From: Embleya hyalina
Lineage (GTDB): Bacteria; Actinomycetota; Actinomycetes; Streptomycetales; Streptomycetaceae
Assembly (NCBI RefSeq): GCF_003967355.1
Contig: NZ_BIFH01000036.1
Coordinates: 896-64,895, forward strand
Direction of reading: 5' to 3'
DNA length: 64,000 nucleotides
Shown here piece by piece: positions 36,225 to 46,465 of this stretch. The notes beneath the pieces were generated by a model. It made no database searches. It saw nothing but the letters and a program-made list of their open reading frames with translations, and had not been told where the DNA came from. Position numbers and translations under genes: made by a program. The number at the start of each line of letters is the position of its first letter. Position 1 is the first letter of the stretch.

Positions 36225-36563
36225 TCAGCGCCGGGGCTGGTACAGCACGGCCGCCCAGCCGTCCGGCCCGCTCACCCGGACACGCACCTCGTGCGGCCCC
36301 TCGACCGGCTCGCCCACCGTGAACCCGCCCTCGCGCAGCGGCGCGAGCGCCGCCTCCAGGTCGGCGACCTTGACCATCACCGAGGCCGCGTCGCCCTCGC
36401 GGTCGGTACCCGCCAGCGCCAGCCGGCCGCCGGCCACGTCGAACTGCGCCCAGCGCTCCCCGTCGACGAAGGTCGGCTCGGCCCCGAGCACGGCGGTCAT
36501 GAACCGCACCGCGGCGGCCATGTCGGCGACGGGGAAAGCGGCGGACAGGCCCTGAGCGGACAT
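36225..36563 (-). CDS. VOC (glyoxalase/bleomycin resistance) family protein
   Basis: A 112-residue single VOC module with the paired beta-alpha-beta-beta-beta pattern. It begins LSAAFPVADMAAAVRFMTAV and ends GPDGWAAVLYQPRR. The expected metal ligands are weak: the N-terminal His is replaced and only partial acidic residues are present. It may bind a ligand without catalysis. ATG 36563 has AGGAGG 6 bases upstream. It precedes psuG by 30 bases on the same strand, so cotranscription is likely. Function unknown. Confidence 0.82.
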   Translation of the reverse strand: MSAQGLSAAFPVADMAAAVRFMTAVLGAEPTFVDGERWAQFDVAGGRLALAGTDREGDAASVMVKVADLEAALAPLREGGFTVGEPVEGPHEVRVRVSGPDGWAAVLYQPRR

Positions 36564-36673
36564 GGGTTGCCTCCTGGAGTGAGACCGGGAACGGTATCTG
36601 ATGGTCTATCAGGCGTGCCGGACACCAACCGAGTCGGGGCGCCTCGAATCCGCCGGCGGCACGACACAGGGGT

Positions 36674-36679
36674 TAGCCT
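36674..36679 (+). promoter_or_regulatory. Possible -10 element of a leaderless transcript
   Basis: TAGCCT lies 7 bases before the GTG of the Pat-type gene. The intervening CGCAAAC contains no Shine-Dalgarno sequence. Transcription would begin at or one base before the GTG. No convincing -35 hexamer is present. Confidence 0.4.
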
Positions 36680-36686
36680 CGCAAAC

Positions 36687-39419
<2,733 letters not shown>

Positions 39420-39989
39420 CGTCCGGGGTCCGCGCACGGTGTCCGGGGGCTCGCAAAGCCTTCGACGCCGCCCGGATATGTGGAACCGCCGCCGTACTCA
39501 CATGCCACCCCGAGCTGTGGCACGTACGTACGGCGACGGCTCCGGGCCGGATCCGCTCCGCGGCATGCCCCTCCGCGCCTACCCTCCACATGGCTGCGCA
39601 TTTCATGCCGTTCACGCTGTCCGGACCGAGCCGCCCCGCGCCGGTCGTTTCCCCGAGTGTCCCCGGCGGTGAGGCGGTGTCACTCGTCCCCCCGCCCGGG
39701 GGCACGAGTGTCGCGAGAGATCCGCCGGTGCCACCGTCTGCACGGCGCGTCCCTGTTGCCCCGGCCGGGTCTCTCGAGAGATCAGTCAACCCCGCCGAGC
39801 CGTCGAACGGGAGGGCGCACGAAAGGCGCACGGTGGCGATCCGTAGAGGGCGCCCCAACAGTGCGCATCCACCTCACCCGTTCGGTCCTGTCATTACGTC
39901 GACAAACCGTCACCATTTGGCAACGGCCGGTGTCCGACCCGATCTTCGGACGAGGCGGATGGCGCACGGGTGCCCTCGGAGGTGCCAGG
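39420..39989. other. 570-bp intergenic region with a long hairpin and repeated CGAGAGATC
   Basis: No ORF here has convincing codon use. CACTCGT-C-CCCCC / GGGGG-C-ACGAGTG at 39681-39710 forms a hairpin of 12 pairs with one mismatch and a 4-base loop. CGAGAGATC occurs at 39714-39722 and again at 39775-39783, the second inside the palindrome TCTCTCGAGAGA (39770-39781). AT-richer sequence at 39890-39920 is the probable promoter area for the DUF5998 gene. A small RNA or attenuator is possible but unsupported. Confidence 0.5.
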
Positions 39990-40586
39990 ATGGGGGGTAT
40001 GGCTAAGACCACCACCTCGACCCAGGGGCTGCGCACGGCCATCGAGCGCAGCGGTTACTACCCGAGCCTCGTTGCCGACGCGGTCGAGTCCACGATCGGC
40101 ACCGAGCCGGTCGACGCTTTCCTGGTGCACCAGGAGACCACGTTCGATTCCAATGAGGTCCGCCGCCACATCACCGTTCTGGTGCTCACGCCAGGCCGAT
40201 TCCTGGTCAGCCACACCGACGAACACGCGCCCGACGACACGTCGCCCACGCCCTACGCGACCACGTCCACCGAGACCGTGCGGATCGACCGACTCGAGTC
40301 GGTCGTGGTCAGTCGGGTCGTGGGCAACCCCGCCGAATACGTCCCGGGGGCCCCGCCGCGCGAAGCCGTGCTCACCATCGGCTGGGGCGCGGTCGGCCGC
40401 ATCGACCTCGAACCGGCCGGGTGCGCCGACCCGAACTGTGAGGTCGACCACGGCTACACCGGCTCGTTGACCGCCGACGACCTGTCGCTGCGGGTGAGCG
40501 AGGCCGCCGACGGCCCCGAAGCGGTGGAGCGCACGCTCACGTTCGCCCGCGCGCTGTCCGAGGCCGTGGCCGGCATCAACCAGTGA
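39990..40586 (+). CDS. DUF5998 family protein
   Basis: A 198-residue actinobacterial protein of unknown function. Typical pieces are LRTAIERSGYYPSLVADAVE, FDSNEVRRHITVLVLTPGRF and ADPNCEVDHGYTG. The last contains a single Cys/Asp/His cluster that may be structural. It is predicted cytoplasmic and alpha/beta. ATG 39990 is favoured because GGAGG lies 7 bases upstream; ATG 39999 also has a G-run before it. The stop overlaps the GTG of the phosphodiesterase gene (GTGA), so the two products are probably functionally linked. Confidence 0.85.
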   Translation: MGGMAKTTTSTQGLRTAIERSGYYPSLVADAVESTIGTEPVDAFLVHQETTFDSNEVRRHITVLVLTPGRFLVSHTDEHAPDDTSPTPYATTSTETVRIDRLESVVVSRVVGNPAEYVPGAPPREAVLTIGWGAVGRIDLEPAGCADPNCEVDHGYTGSLTADDLSLRVSEAADGPEAVERTLTFARALSEAVAGINQ

Positions 40587-41749
40587 GCGCCTCCGTCTGG
40601 CTCGACGAGCAACCCCCGGTCCCGTTGCCCCGCTACGGGACCGGGGCGCTGTGCGACCTGTTGCCCTCCATAGCCGCCTCTCTCGGCATGCCGGGGGAGC
40701 GAAACCTCCTCGGCCTCGCGCCCGCGCGCGCCGCGTGTGTGTTCCTGATCGACGGCCTGGGGTGGGAGTTGCTGCGGGCGCATCCCGTCGAGGCGCCGTA
40801 TCTGCACTCGCTCCTGGCCGGCTCGTTCGCCGGCAGCGGCACACCGCTCACCGCGGGCTTCCCGGCGACCACCGCGACCAGCCTCGCGTCGTTCGGCACC
40901 GGGCTCACCCCCGGTGTGCACGGCCTGGTCGGCTACTCGGTGGCGGTGCCCGGCGAGAACCGGCTGATGAACCAGCTGCGCTGGGTCGGCGACATCGAAC
41001 CCCGGGCGTGGCAGCCGTATTCGAGCGTCCTCGAACGTGCCGCGGCGGCCGGGATCACCGTCGCGCAGGTCAACGACACCATGTTCGAGCACACGCCGCT
41101 CACCAGGGCGGCGCTCGCCGGCGGTCGATACTTCGGCGCCGAGTTCGGCGCCCCCAGGATCGAGGCCGTACACCGGCAGTTGGCCCGGCCGGGCCCGGTG
41201 CTGATCTACACGTACGCGAGTGAACTCGACCGCGTCGGGCACGGCATGGGCGTCGACTCGCCCGAGTGGCGCGCGGAGTTGCGCCGGATCGACGGGGTCG
41301 TTCGGGCGATGGCCGAGGGGCTGCCCGCCGACTCGGTGTTGTACGTCACGGCCGACCACGGCATGGTCGACGTCGCCCCCGAACAGCGGGTCGACGTGGA
41401 CGCCGACCCCGGCCTGTCCGCCGGTGTGGCCCTGCTCGGCGGCGAGGCGCGCGCCCGGCACGTCTACACCCGGCCCGGCGCGACCCGGGACGTGTACGCG
41501 ATCTGGGACGACATGCTGGGCGATCGCATGTGGGTGCTCACCCGCGACGAGGCGATCGAGTCGGGCTGGTTCGGGCCCAAGGTCGAGGACCGGGTCCGCG
41601 AGCGCGTCGGCGACATCGTCGCGGCCGCCTTCGGCGACGTCGCGGTGGTCGCCTCCCGGCGCGAACCCGGCGAGTCCCGACTCACCGGCGTGCACGGCTC
41701 GATGACCGCGGCCGAACAACTGATCCCGCTGCTCGAGGTACGGAGCTAG
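40583..41749 (+). CDS. Alkaline phosphatase superfamily nucleotide pyrophosphatase/phosphodiesterase
   Basis: A 388-residue member of the type I phosphodiesterase/nucleotide pyrophosphatase family. Metal and nucleophile positions are visible in FLIDGLGWELL (Asp), FPATTATSLASFGTG (nucleophilic Thr), YASELDRVGHGMG (Asp, His) and YVTADHGMVDV (Asp, His). It has no signal peptide, so it should hydrolyse a cytoplasmic phosphodiester or pyrophosphate. The substrate is unknown. It is translationally coupled to the DUF5998 gene, and a clear hairpin follows. Confidence 0.88.
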   Translation: MSASVWLDEQPPVPLPRYGTGALCDLLPSIAASLGMPGERNLLGLAPARAACVFLIDGLGWELLRAHPVEAPYLHSLLAGSFAGSGTPLTAGFPATTATSLASFGTGLTPGVHGLVGYSVAVPGENRLMNQLRWVGDIEPRAWQPYSSVLERAAAAGITVAQVNDTMFEHTPLTRAALAGGRYFGAEFGAPRIEAVHRQLARPGPVLIYTYASELDRVGHGMGVDSPEWRAELRRIDGVVRAMAEGLPADSVLYVTADHGMVDVAPEQRVDVDADPGLSAGVALLGGEARARHVYTRPGATRDVYAIWDDMLGDRMWVLTRDEAIESGWFGPKVEDRVRERVGDIVAAAFGDVAVVASRREPGESRLTGVHGSMTAAEQLIPLLEVRS

Positions 41750-41780
41750 GGCCCGGCGGGCGCGGCGCGTTTCGGCGAGC

Positions 41781-41814
41781 AAAAGGGGCGGCCCCGGTGG
41801 GGGTCGCCCCTTTG
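41781..41814. terminator. Terminator with A/T flanks, probably bidirectional
   Basis: AAAGGGGCG pairs with CGCCCCTTT, with an additional inner CCC/GGG, giving a 9- to 12-bp stem. The flanking A and T runs make it one of the most classical intrinsic terminators in the window. It lies between the phosphodiesterase gene and the convergent 28-codon gene. Confidence 0.82.
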
Positions 41815-41832
41815 TGCCGAATCACCGCCGGT

Positions 41833-41919
41833 TCAGGCCTGGTTGCGCTTCTTCTGCACGGCGAGCGCGACACCCGCGGCGGCGGCGAGCAGCAGGACGA
41901 TCTTGAACAGCTTGCCCAT
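41833..41919 (-). CDS. 28-residue single-span membrane peptide
   Basis: A 29-codon ORF encodes MGKLFKIVLLLAAAAGVALA followed by VQKKRNQA. This is one hydrophobic helix with a basic C-terminus, like a small bitopic membrane protein. A GAGGGGG ribosome-binding site lies about 10 bases before the ATG, and a terminator lies just beyond the stop. Codon use matches the genome (GC-rich third positions). The DLW-39 family of actinobacterial micropeptides is similar in style but not clearly the same. Function unknown. Confidence 0.7.
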   Translation of the reverse strand: MGKLFKIVLLLAAAAGVALAVQKKRNQA

Positions 41920-42116
41920 GGAAATGGACCCCCTCGATGGTCGAAACGATGATGCGTCCCCCGATCGGGGAAGGTCGCGGGCGACGCGGCCCGTGTGTAC
42001 GTAGGCGCACGGGTCCCGCCGATCCCGGACCCCGCTCCGGTCGGAAGCCCGTCAAGCTCGACTCTACGTCACCTGTTTGGTTCAAGGGGGGAGCGGTTTC
42101 CGGTCGGAGTGGCGGC

Positions 42117-42132
42117 CGGGTCGGGCCCGACC
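42117..42132. terminator. Perfect 16-bp palindrome beyond the double VOC gene
   Basis: GGGTCGGGCCCGACCC lies 24 bases past the stop of the minus-strand VOC gene. It can form a hairpin only with a small loop. It may terminate that gene. No U-tract follows. Confidence 0.4.
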
Positions 42133-42156
42133 CGACGGCGGATCGGGAGCAGTCGA

Positions 42157-42936
42157 CTATTGCGGACCATTCGGATTCGAGGCCACCGCGATCACGTTGA
42201 ACAGCGCGCCCTGTGGATCCCGTATGGCGGCCACCCTGCCGTACGGGGACTCCTCCGGCCCGCGCAGCACGGTGCCGCCCAGGTCGTCGACCCGCGTGAC
42301 GCTCTCGTCCGCGTCGCGCACCGCGAAGTAGACGGCCCAGTGCGGCGGCGGCCCGTTGCGCACCCCCGCGAGCCCGCCGCGCGGCACACCGTCGACGTGG
42401 AAGGTGGCGTAGTCGAAGTCGGCGTCGGACATGTCCTGGAAGGTGACGCCGAACACGTCCGCGTAGAACCGTTTCGCCCGGCCGCTGTCCGGCGTGTACA
42501 ACTCGTTCCACACCACCGCGCCGGGCTCGTCCACCACACCCGCGCCGATGTGTTCGCGCGCCTGCCAGACGGCGAACACCCCGCCCGTCGGGTCGACGGC
42601 CACCGCCGTGCGGCCGAGCGTGCGCACGTCCGTCGGCGGCACCGACACCTCGCCGCCCGCGGCGACGATCCCGCGGGCCACCGCGTCGACGTCGTCCGCC
42701 GCGAGGTGGGTGGTCCAGGCGATCGGCCCCGGTTGCCCGGGCCGTCGGTCGAGCAGGCCGGCGACGGGCCGCCCGCCGAGGGTGCAGGTCGTATAACCAC
42801 CCGGCGGGGCCGGCTCGATCTCGTCGTCCCAGCCGAACAGTCCGCGATAGAACGCCAGTGCGGCCGCGACATCGGGCACCGCCAGGTCCACCCAACACGG
42901 CACGCCGGTGGGATATCGCGAGGTCCACACACTCAT
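42157..42936 (-). CDS. VOC family protein with two glyoxalase modules
   Basis: A 259-residue protein made of two tandem VOC modules (about 10-125 and 135-255). Each starts with a hydrophobic strand and a FYRGLFGW or FYADVFGV helix, the hallmark of hydrolase-type VOC proteins found next to regulators in Streptomyces. Internal similarity between the halves is visible (DPTGGVFAVWQ versus DPQGALFNVIA). ATG 42936 has GAGGAGG close upstream. It is divergent from the rhodanese gene. No substrate can be assigned; an antibiotic-binding or glyoxalase role is only generic. Confidence 0.88.
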   Translation of the reverse strand: MSVWTSRYPTGVPCWVDLAVPDVAAALAFYRGLFGWDDEIEPAPPGGYTTCTLGGRPVAGLLDRRPGQPGPIAWTTHLAADDVDAVARGIVAAGGEVSVPPTDVRTLGRTAVAVDPTGGVFAVWQAREHIGAGVVDEPGAVVWNELYTPDSGRAKRFYADVFGVTFQDMSDADFDYATFHVDGVPRGGLAGVRNGPPPHWAVYFAVRDADESVTRVDDLGGTVLRGPEESPYGRVAAIRDPQGALFNVIAVASNPNGPQ

Positions 42937-43045
42937 CGCTGCCTCCTCGGCAGAAGGTGACAATCGGGACGATACGACATCGATGCTGCCGGCCGGGTGC
43001 CGCATGTGCTCGTCGCCGAGCCGTCATACGAGGCAGGATGCCGTC

Positions 43046-43888
43046 ATGAGTTCCCTGATCAGCGCGGCCGACCTGGCCGCCGCCCTGGACGGTTCGTCGC
43101 CCCCGATCGTGCTCGACGTGTCCTGGCAACTGGGCGGCCCGCCCGGCATCGACGCGTACCGGGTCGCACACGTGCCCGGCGCGCACTTCGTCGACCTCGC
43201 GAAGGAGTTGTCGGGACCGCACACCCCGACCGGCGCCGGCGGCCGGCATCCGGTGCCCGAACCGGCCGCGTTCGGCGCGGCCATGCGACGGTACGGGATC
43301 GGCCCGGCGACCGACGTGGTCGTCTACGACGCGGGGCAGAGCGTCGCCGCGGCGCGCGCGTGGTGGTTGTTGCGCCACTTCGGTCACGACCGGGTGCGCG
43401 TGCTCGACGGCGGCCTCGGCGCCTGGACGGCGGCGAACCTGCCGGTCACCGACGTGGTGCCGGGGCCCGCCGAGCCGGGCACCTTCGTACCGCGCCCGGG
43501 CGGCACGACCCGGCTCGACGCGGATCAGACCGCGGCGTTCGTGGCGGCCGGCGGCGTGCTGCTCGACGCCCGCGCCGGGGAACGTTTCCGCGGCGAGACC
43601 GAGCCGATCGACGCCAGGGCCGGCCACATCCCCGGCGCGGTCAGCGCGCCCGCGACCGAGTACACCCACGCCGACGGCCGGTTCCGCGAACCCGGCGAGC
43701 TGGCGGATTACTTCGCGGCCAAGGGCGTGGTTCCGGGTGCGCGGGTGGCCGCCTACTGCGGCTCGGGCGCGACCGCCGCGCACGAGGTGCTGGCGCTGCA
43801 CGTGATCGGCGTACCCGCCGCGCTGTACGCCGGTTCGTGGAGCGACTGGATCTCCGACCCGCAACGCCCGGTGGCCACGGGCGAGTAG
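43046..43888 (+). CDS. Thiosulfate/3-mercaptopyruvate sulfurtransferase (double rhodanese)
   Basis: A 280-residue protein with two rhodanese domains: an inactive N-terminal one (about 1-135, ending VLDGGLGAWTAANLPV) and a catalytic C-terminal one (about 150-280). The active-site loop is YCGSGATAAHE, whose Cys would carry the persulfide. CGSG(A/V)TA loops are typical of 3-mercaptopyruvate sulfurtransferases. It moves sulfur from a donor to cyanide or thiols in the cytoplasm. It is divergent from the VOC gene and convergent with sepH, separated from it by a hairpin. Confidence 0.9.
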   Translation: MSSLISAADLAAALDGSSPPIVLDVSWQLGGPPGIDAYRVAHVPGAHFVDLAKELSGPHTPTGAGGRHPVPEPAAFGAAMRRYGIGPATDVVVYDAGQSVAAARAWWLLRHFGHDRVRVLDGGLGAWTAANLPVTDVVPGPAEPGTFVPRPGGTTRLDADQTAAFVAAGGVLLDARAGERFRGETEPIDARAGHIPGAVSAPATEYTHADGRFREPGELADYFAAKGVVPGARVAAYCGSGATAAHEVLALHVIGVPAALYAGSWSDWISDPQRPVATGE

Positions 43889-43923
43889 CCGCAGCGGTCG
43901 GCGGCGTCGGGACGGGACACGAA

Positions 43924-43953
43924 GAAGGAGCCGAGGAGGACCCCGGCTCCTTC
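43924..43953. terminator. Bidirectional terminator between the rhodanese gene and sepH
   Basis: GAAGGAGCCG and CGGCTCCTTC form a perfect 10-bp stem with a 10-base loop, lying 36 bases after the rhodanese stop and 16 bases after the sepH end. Confidence 0.75.
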
Positions 43954-43968
43954 GCCCGTCGTCGCCGG

Positions 43969-45066
43969 CTACTCGCGCCGCTTGCGCCTGCTGCCGAAGA
44001 CGATCTCGTCCCAACTGGGCACGGTCGCCCGGCGCCCGGGGCGCACCCCGTCGGCCTCGGCCTGCCGGTCGGTGCTGCCGACCAGACGCTCGCGGTGCGG
44101 GCCGACCACACCGCGCGGCACCAGCACGTTCTCGTAGGCGCTGCCCGCGCCCGCCGCCGCCGCGGGGGCCTGGGTCTCCTCCTCCTCGATCGGCTCGGCG
44201 CGCTCGGGACGTTCCGCCCGTTCCACGCGTTCGATCCGCTCGGGCCGTTCGACACGTTCGATCCGCTCCGGGCGCTCGGGCCGCTCCGGGCGCTCGATGC
44301 CGCCCACGCGCGGGCGCTCGGCCAGCGCGGTGACGTCGATGCGCATCGGCCCGGGGGAGGCCTGTCGTTCCGGTACGACCGGCTCGCCGCGCAGTCCGGG
44401 TACCGCGTCGAGCAGGCTGGTGATCGCGTCGTCGTCGCTCTCGCGCGGGATGGTGGCCAGGCGCGGGCGAAACGGGAACGGGGTCTCGGACGCCGCCGGG
44501 TGCTCGCCGATCAGCGAACGCGCCTCGTCGTCGTTGGTGGTGACCAGGCGGCGGGGCGGGTCGAAGCTCCAACTCGCCGAGCGCATCTCGCCGTCGGCGC
44601 GGTACAGGAGCAGGATCTCCCAGCTGCCGTCGTCGCGGCGCCACGAATCCCACTGCACCGACTCGGAGTCGGCGCCGCGCAGGTGCAGTCGCTCGGTGAC
44701 GATCTCGCCGAGCAGCGGACCGGTGGTCTCGCCCTGCCGGCGGATCGGGGTCTTGCGGGCACGCTCGGCCATGAAGGCACGCTCGGCGAGCACCGGACCC
44801 TCGAACCGCCGTACGCGGTCCACGGGGATGCCGGCGAGCTGTGCGACCTCCTCCGCGGTGGCACCGGCCCTTATCCGGGCCTGGATGTCACGCGGACGCA
44901 GCTGGCTCTCGACTTCGATCTCGATCTGACCGAGTCTGGCGCGGTCGCCCCGGACGGCGGCGCGGAGCCGCTCGTCGATGGGCAACATGTACTCAGTGCC
45001 GTCGGCAGCCTTCAGCACCAACCGTGTGCCGTCGTTGCTGACGGCCACGACACGCAGTTCGGGCAT
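43969..45066 (-). CDS. sepH: Cell division protein SepH (DUF3071)
   Basis: A 365-residue protein. The N-terminal DUF3071 domain (about 1-170) begins MPELRVVAVSNDGTRLVLKA and contains a helix-turn-helix-like part (RPRDIQARIRAGATAEEVAQ, LAGIPVDRVRRFEGPV). In Streptomyces SepH binds FtsZ, stimulates its assembly and is needed for proper septation. The middle is disordered, and about residues 258-300 form an unusual Arg-Pro-Glu repeat (ERPERPERPERIERVERPER). The C-terminus SWDEIVFGSRRKRRE is conserved and basic. ATG 45066 has GGGAGG upstream. The location near hemH and cutRS agrees with the Streptomyces order as I recall it. Confidence 0.92.
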   Translation of the reverse strand: MPELRVVAVSNDGTRLVLKAADGTEYMLPIDERLRAAVRGDRARLGQIEIEVESQLRPRDIQARIRAGATAEEVAQLAGIPVDRVRRFEGPVLAERAFMAERARKTPIRRQGETTGPLLGEIVTERLHLRGADSESVQWDSWRRDDGSWEILLLYRADGEMRSASWSFDPPRRLVTTNDDEARSLIGEHPAASETPFPFRPRLATIPRESDDDAITSLLDAVPGLRGEPVVPERQASPGPMRIDVTALAERPRVGGIERPERPERPERIERVERPERIERVERAERPERAEPIEEEETQAPAAAAGAGSAYENVLVPRGVVGPHRERLVGSTDRQAEADGVRPGRRATVPSWDEIVFGSRRKRRE

Positions 45067-45520
45067 GGGGACCTCCCGGGTGGTGCCTGCCGACGTCACC
45101 TGCGTCGTTGCTCCCGCTACGAGTGTGACCTGCCCAGCCTCGGCATGACCACAACCTGACCGAGTTGTCCGGCGTGTCGGATTTATTACCTGACTGGCCG
45201 AATTGCCTTGGTTACACCATTTCGGGTAGATACCGGGGCGGTGCCCCACCCTGACCTCTGCGGTCGGTCGCCTCCCCCTTCGCGCACAGGTCTTTCCGGA
45301 ACCTGGCGTGAACAGTACTCCATTCGGGGGCTCTACCGGGACACACCGCGCCGCATCGGCGCGTCCCGTTCGGACGAGTCGTTTTCGGCCGTCCGGGGTG
45401 ATGTCGATCACAAGATTGGGCCGATTGGAACGATGTCGCTGGGCCGTTCAGTCGTAACCAGGGTGAAGTCGTGTTTTTCATGATTAGCCATTGGTTGTGA
45501 ACGAACGTGCAAGGAAAGTG
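45067..45520. other. Divergent regulatory region between sepH and a membrane-protein gene
   Basis: This 454-bp region has no gene I can support. Two stretches of lower GC (45160-45220 and 45410-45500) probably hold the promoters for the two divergent genes. I could not pick reliable -35/-10 pairs. A CRP-like palindrome is listed separately. Confidence 0.45.
45398..45411. promoter_or_regulatory. CRP/FNR-like palindrome GTGA-N6-TCAC
   Basis: GTGATGTCGATCAC matches the symmetrical GTGA-N6-TCAC core bound by CRP/FNR-family proteins. It also nearly fits the GTG-N6-GNCAC element reported for Streptomyces Crp, except for A at the G position. It lies 109 bases before the membrane-protein start and 331 bases before sepH. 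A single short match can arise by chance. Confidence 0.4.
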
Positions 45521-46441
45521 ATGCCGGAAAGGACCGAGCGTGAACGTCGGCGGATCGATGTCAACGGGGTACAGGTCGTGGGCAGCGCCCTGGCGGCCAT
45601 CTCCTCGGCGTTCCTGCTCTCCACCCTCGGCGTCGCCGGGACGGTGATCGGCGCGGCGCTCGCGAGCGTGGTCGCCACCGTCGGAAGCGCGGTCTACGTC
45701 CACCTGTTCCGGCGCACCGGCGAACAACTGCGCGACGTGCGGGCGACGCTGACCCCGCCGCCCGAGAGCGGACCGGCCACCGAGCCGACCGCGATCCCCG
45801 ATCGGCCGACGGGCGTGGCCGATCCGGGGCGGGCGACCGACGAGACGATGGTGCTGCCGGTCGGCGACTACACCCGGGGCCCGGGCGACACCGGGGCGGA
45901 GCCCGCCCCGACCGGCGAACGGCGGGTCTGGCTGGCCCGTTCGCTGGTCGGCGCGGTGGTGGTGTTCGTGGTGGCGATGGGCGTGGTCACCCTCGCCGAG
46001 ACCGCGATCGGCCGTTCCTTCGCGAGCCTGTTCGGGCACGGCGACGACGGCTCGACCATCTCGCGCATCGTCGACGACAAGCGCACCCGAAACGACACCC
46101 CGAAGTCGCCCGGTGGGGCCACCCCCGGTCCGACCGGATCGACCGCGTCACCGCCGAGCCACGCCCCGGACACCGGCGACAAGGGCACGTCGACCCCGAA
46201 CGGCGGCGGGGGCGCGACCTCGGTGCCCTCGACCACCCCGACCACCCGGCCGAGCGGCAGTCCCTCGTCGAACCCGACCGGCTCCACGCCGCCGACCACG
46301 CCCGTGTCCCCGACCAAGCCCCCGGTGGGCGGCTCGGCCGGCGGCGACACCGACGCCGGCGGCGGCGCGGCGGCCGGGAACGAGGCGGGCGGACGGGGCG
46401 GCACGAACGCGAACGCGGGGTCGGGCGCGGGCAGCCGCTGA
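45521..46441 (+). CDS. Membrane protein with long Thr/Pro/Gly-rich extracellular tail
   Basis: A 306-residue protein of unknown function. Two hydrophobic regions (VGSALAAISSAFLLSTLGVA with GTVIGAALASVVATVGSAVY, and ARSLVGAVVVFVVAMGVVTLA at about 137-157) flank an acidic cytoplasmic or linker stretch. The final ~120 residues are almost entirely Thr, Pro, Ser and Gly and look like a surface stalk. ATG 45521 has AAGGAAAG upstream; GTG 45497 and TTG 45491 are in frame. It is convergent with the oxidase gene, with a short GGCGCC hairpin in the 24-bp gap. Confidence 0.75.
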   Translation: MPERTERERRRIDVNGVQVVGSALAAISSAFLLSTLGVAGTVIGAALASVVATVGSAVYVHLFRRTGEQLRDVRATLTPPPESGPATEPTAIPDRPTGVADPGRATDETMVLPVGDYTRGPGDTGAEPAPTGERRVWLARSLVGAVVVFVVAMGVVTLAETAIGRSFASLFGHGDDGSTISRIVDDKRTRNDTPKSPGGATPGPTGSTASPPSHAPDTGDKGTSTPNGGGGATSVPSTTPTTRPSGSPSSNPTGSTPPTTPVSPTKPPVGGSAGGDTDAGGGAAAGNEAGGRGGTNANAGSGAGSR

Positions 46442-46465
46442 CCGACCGGCGCCGCCCCGGGCGCC

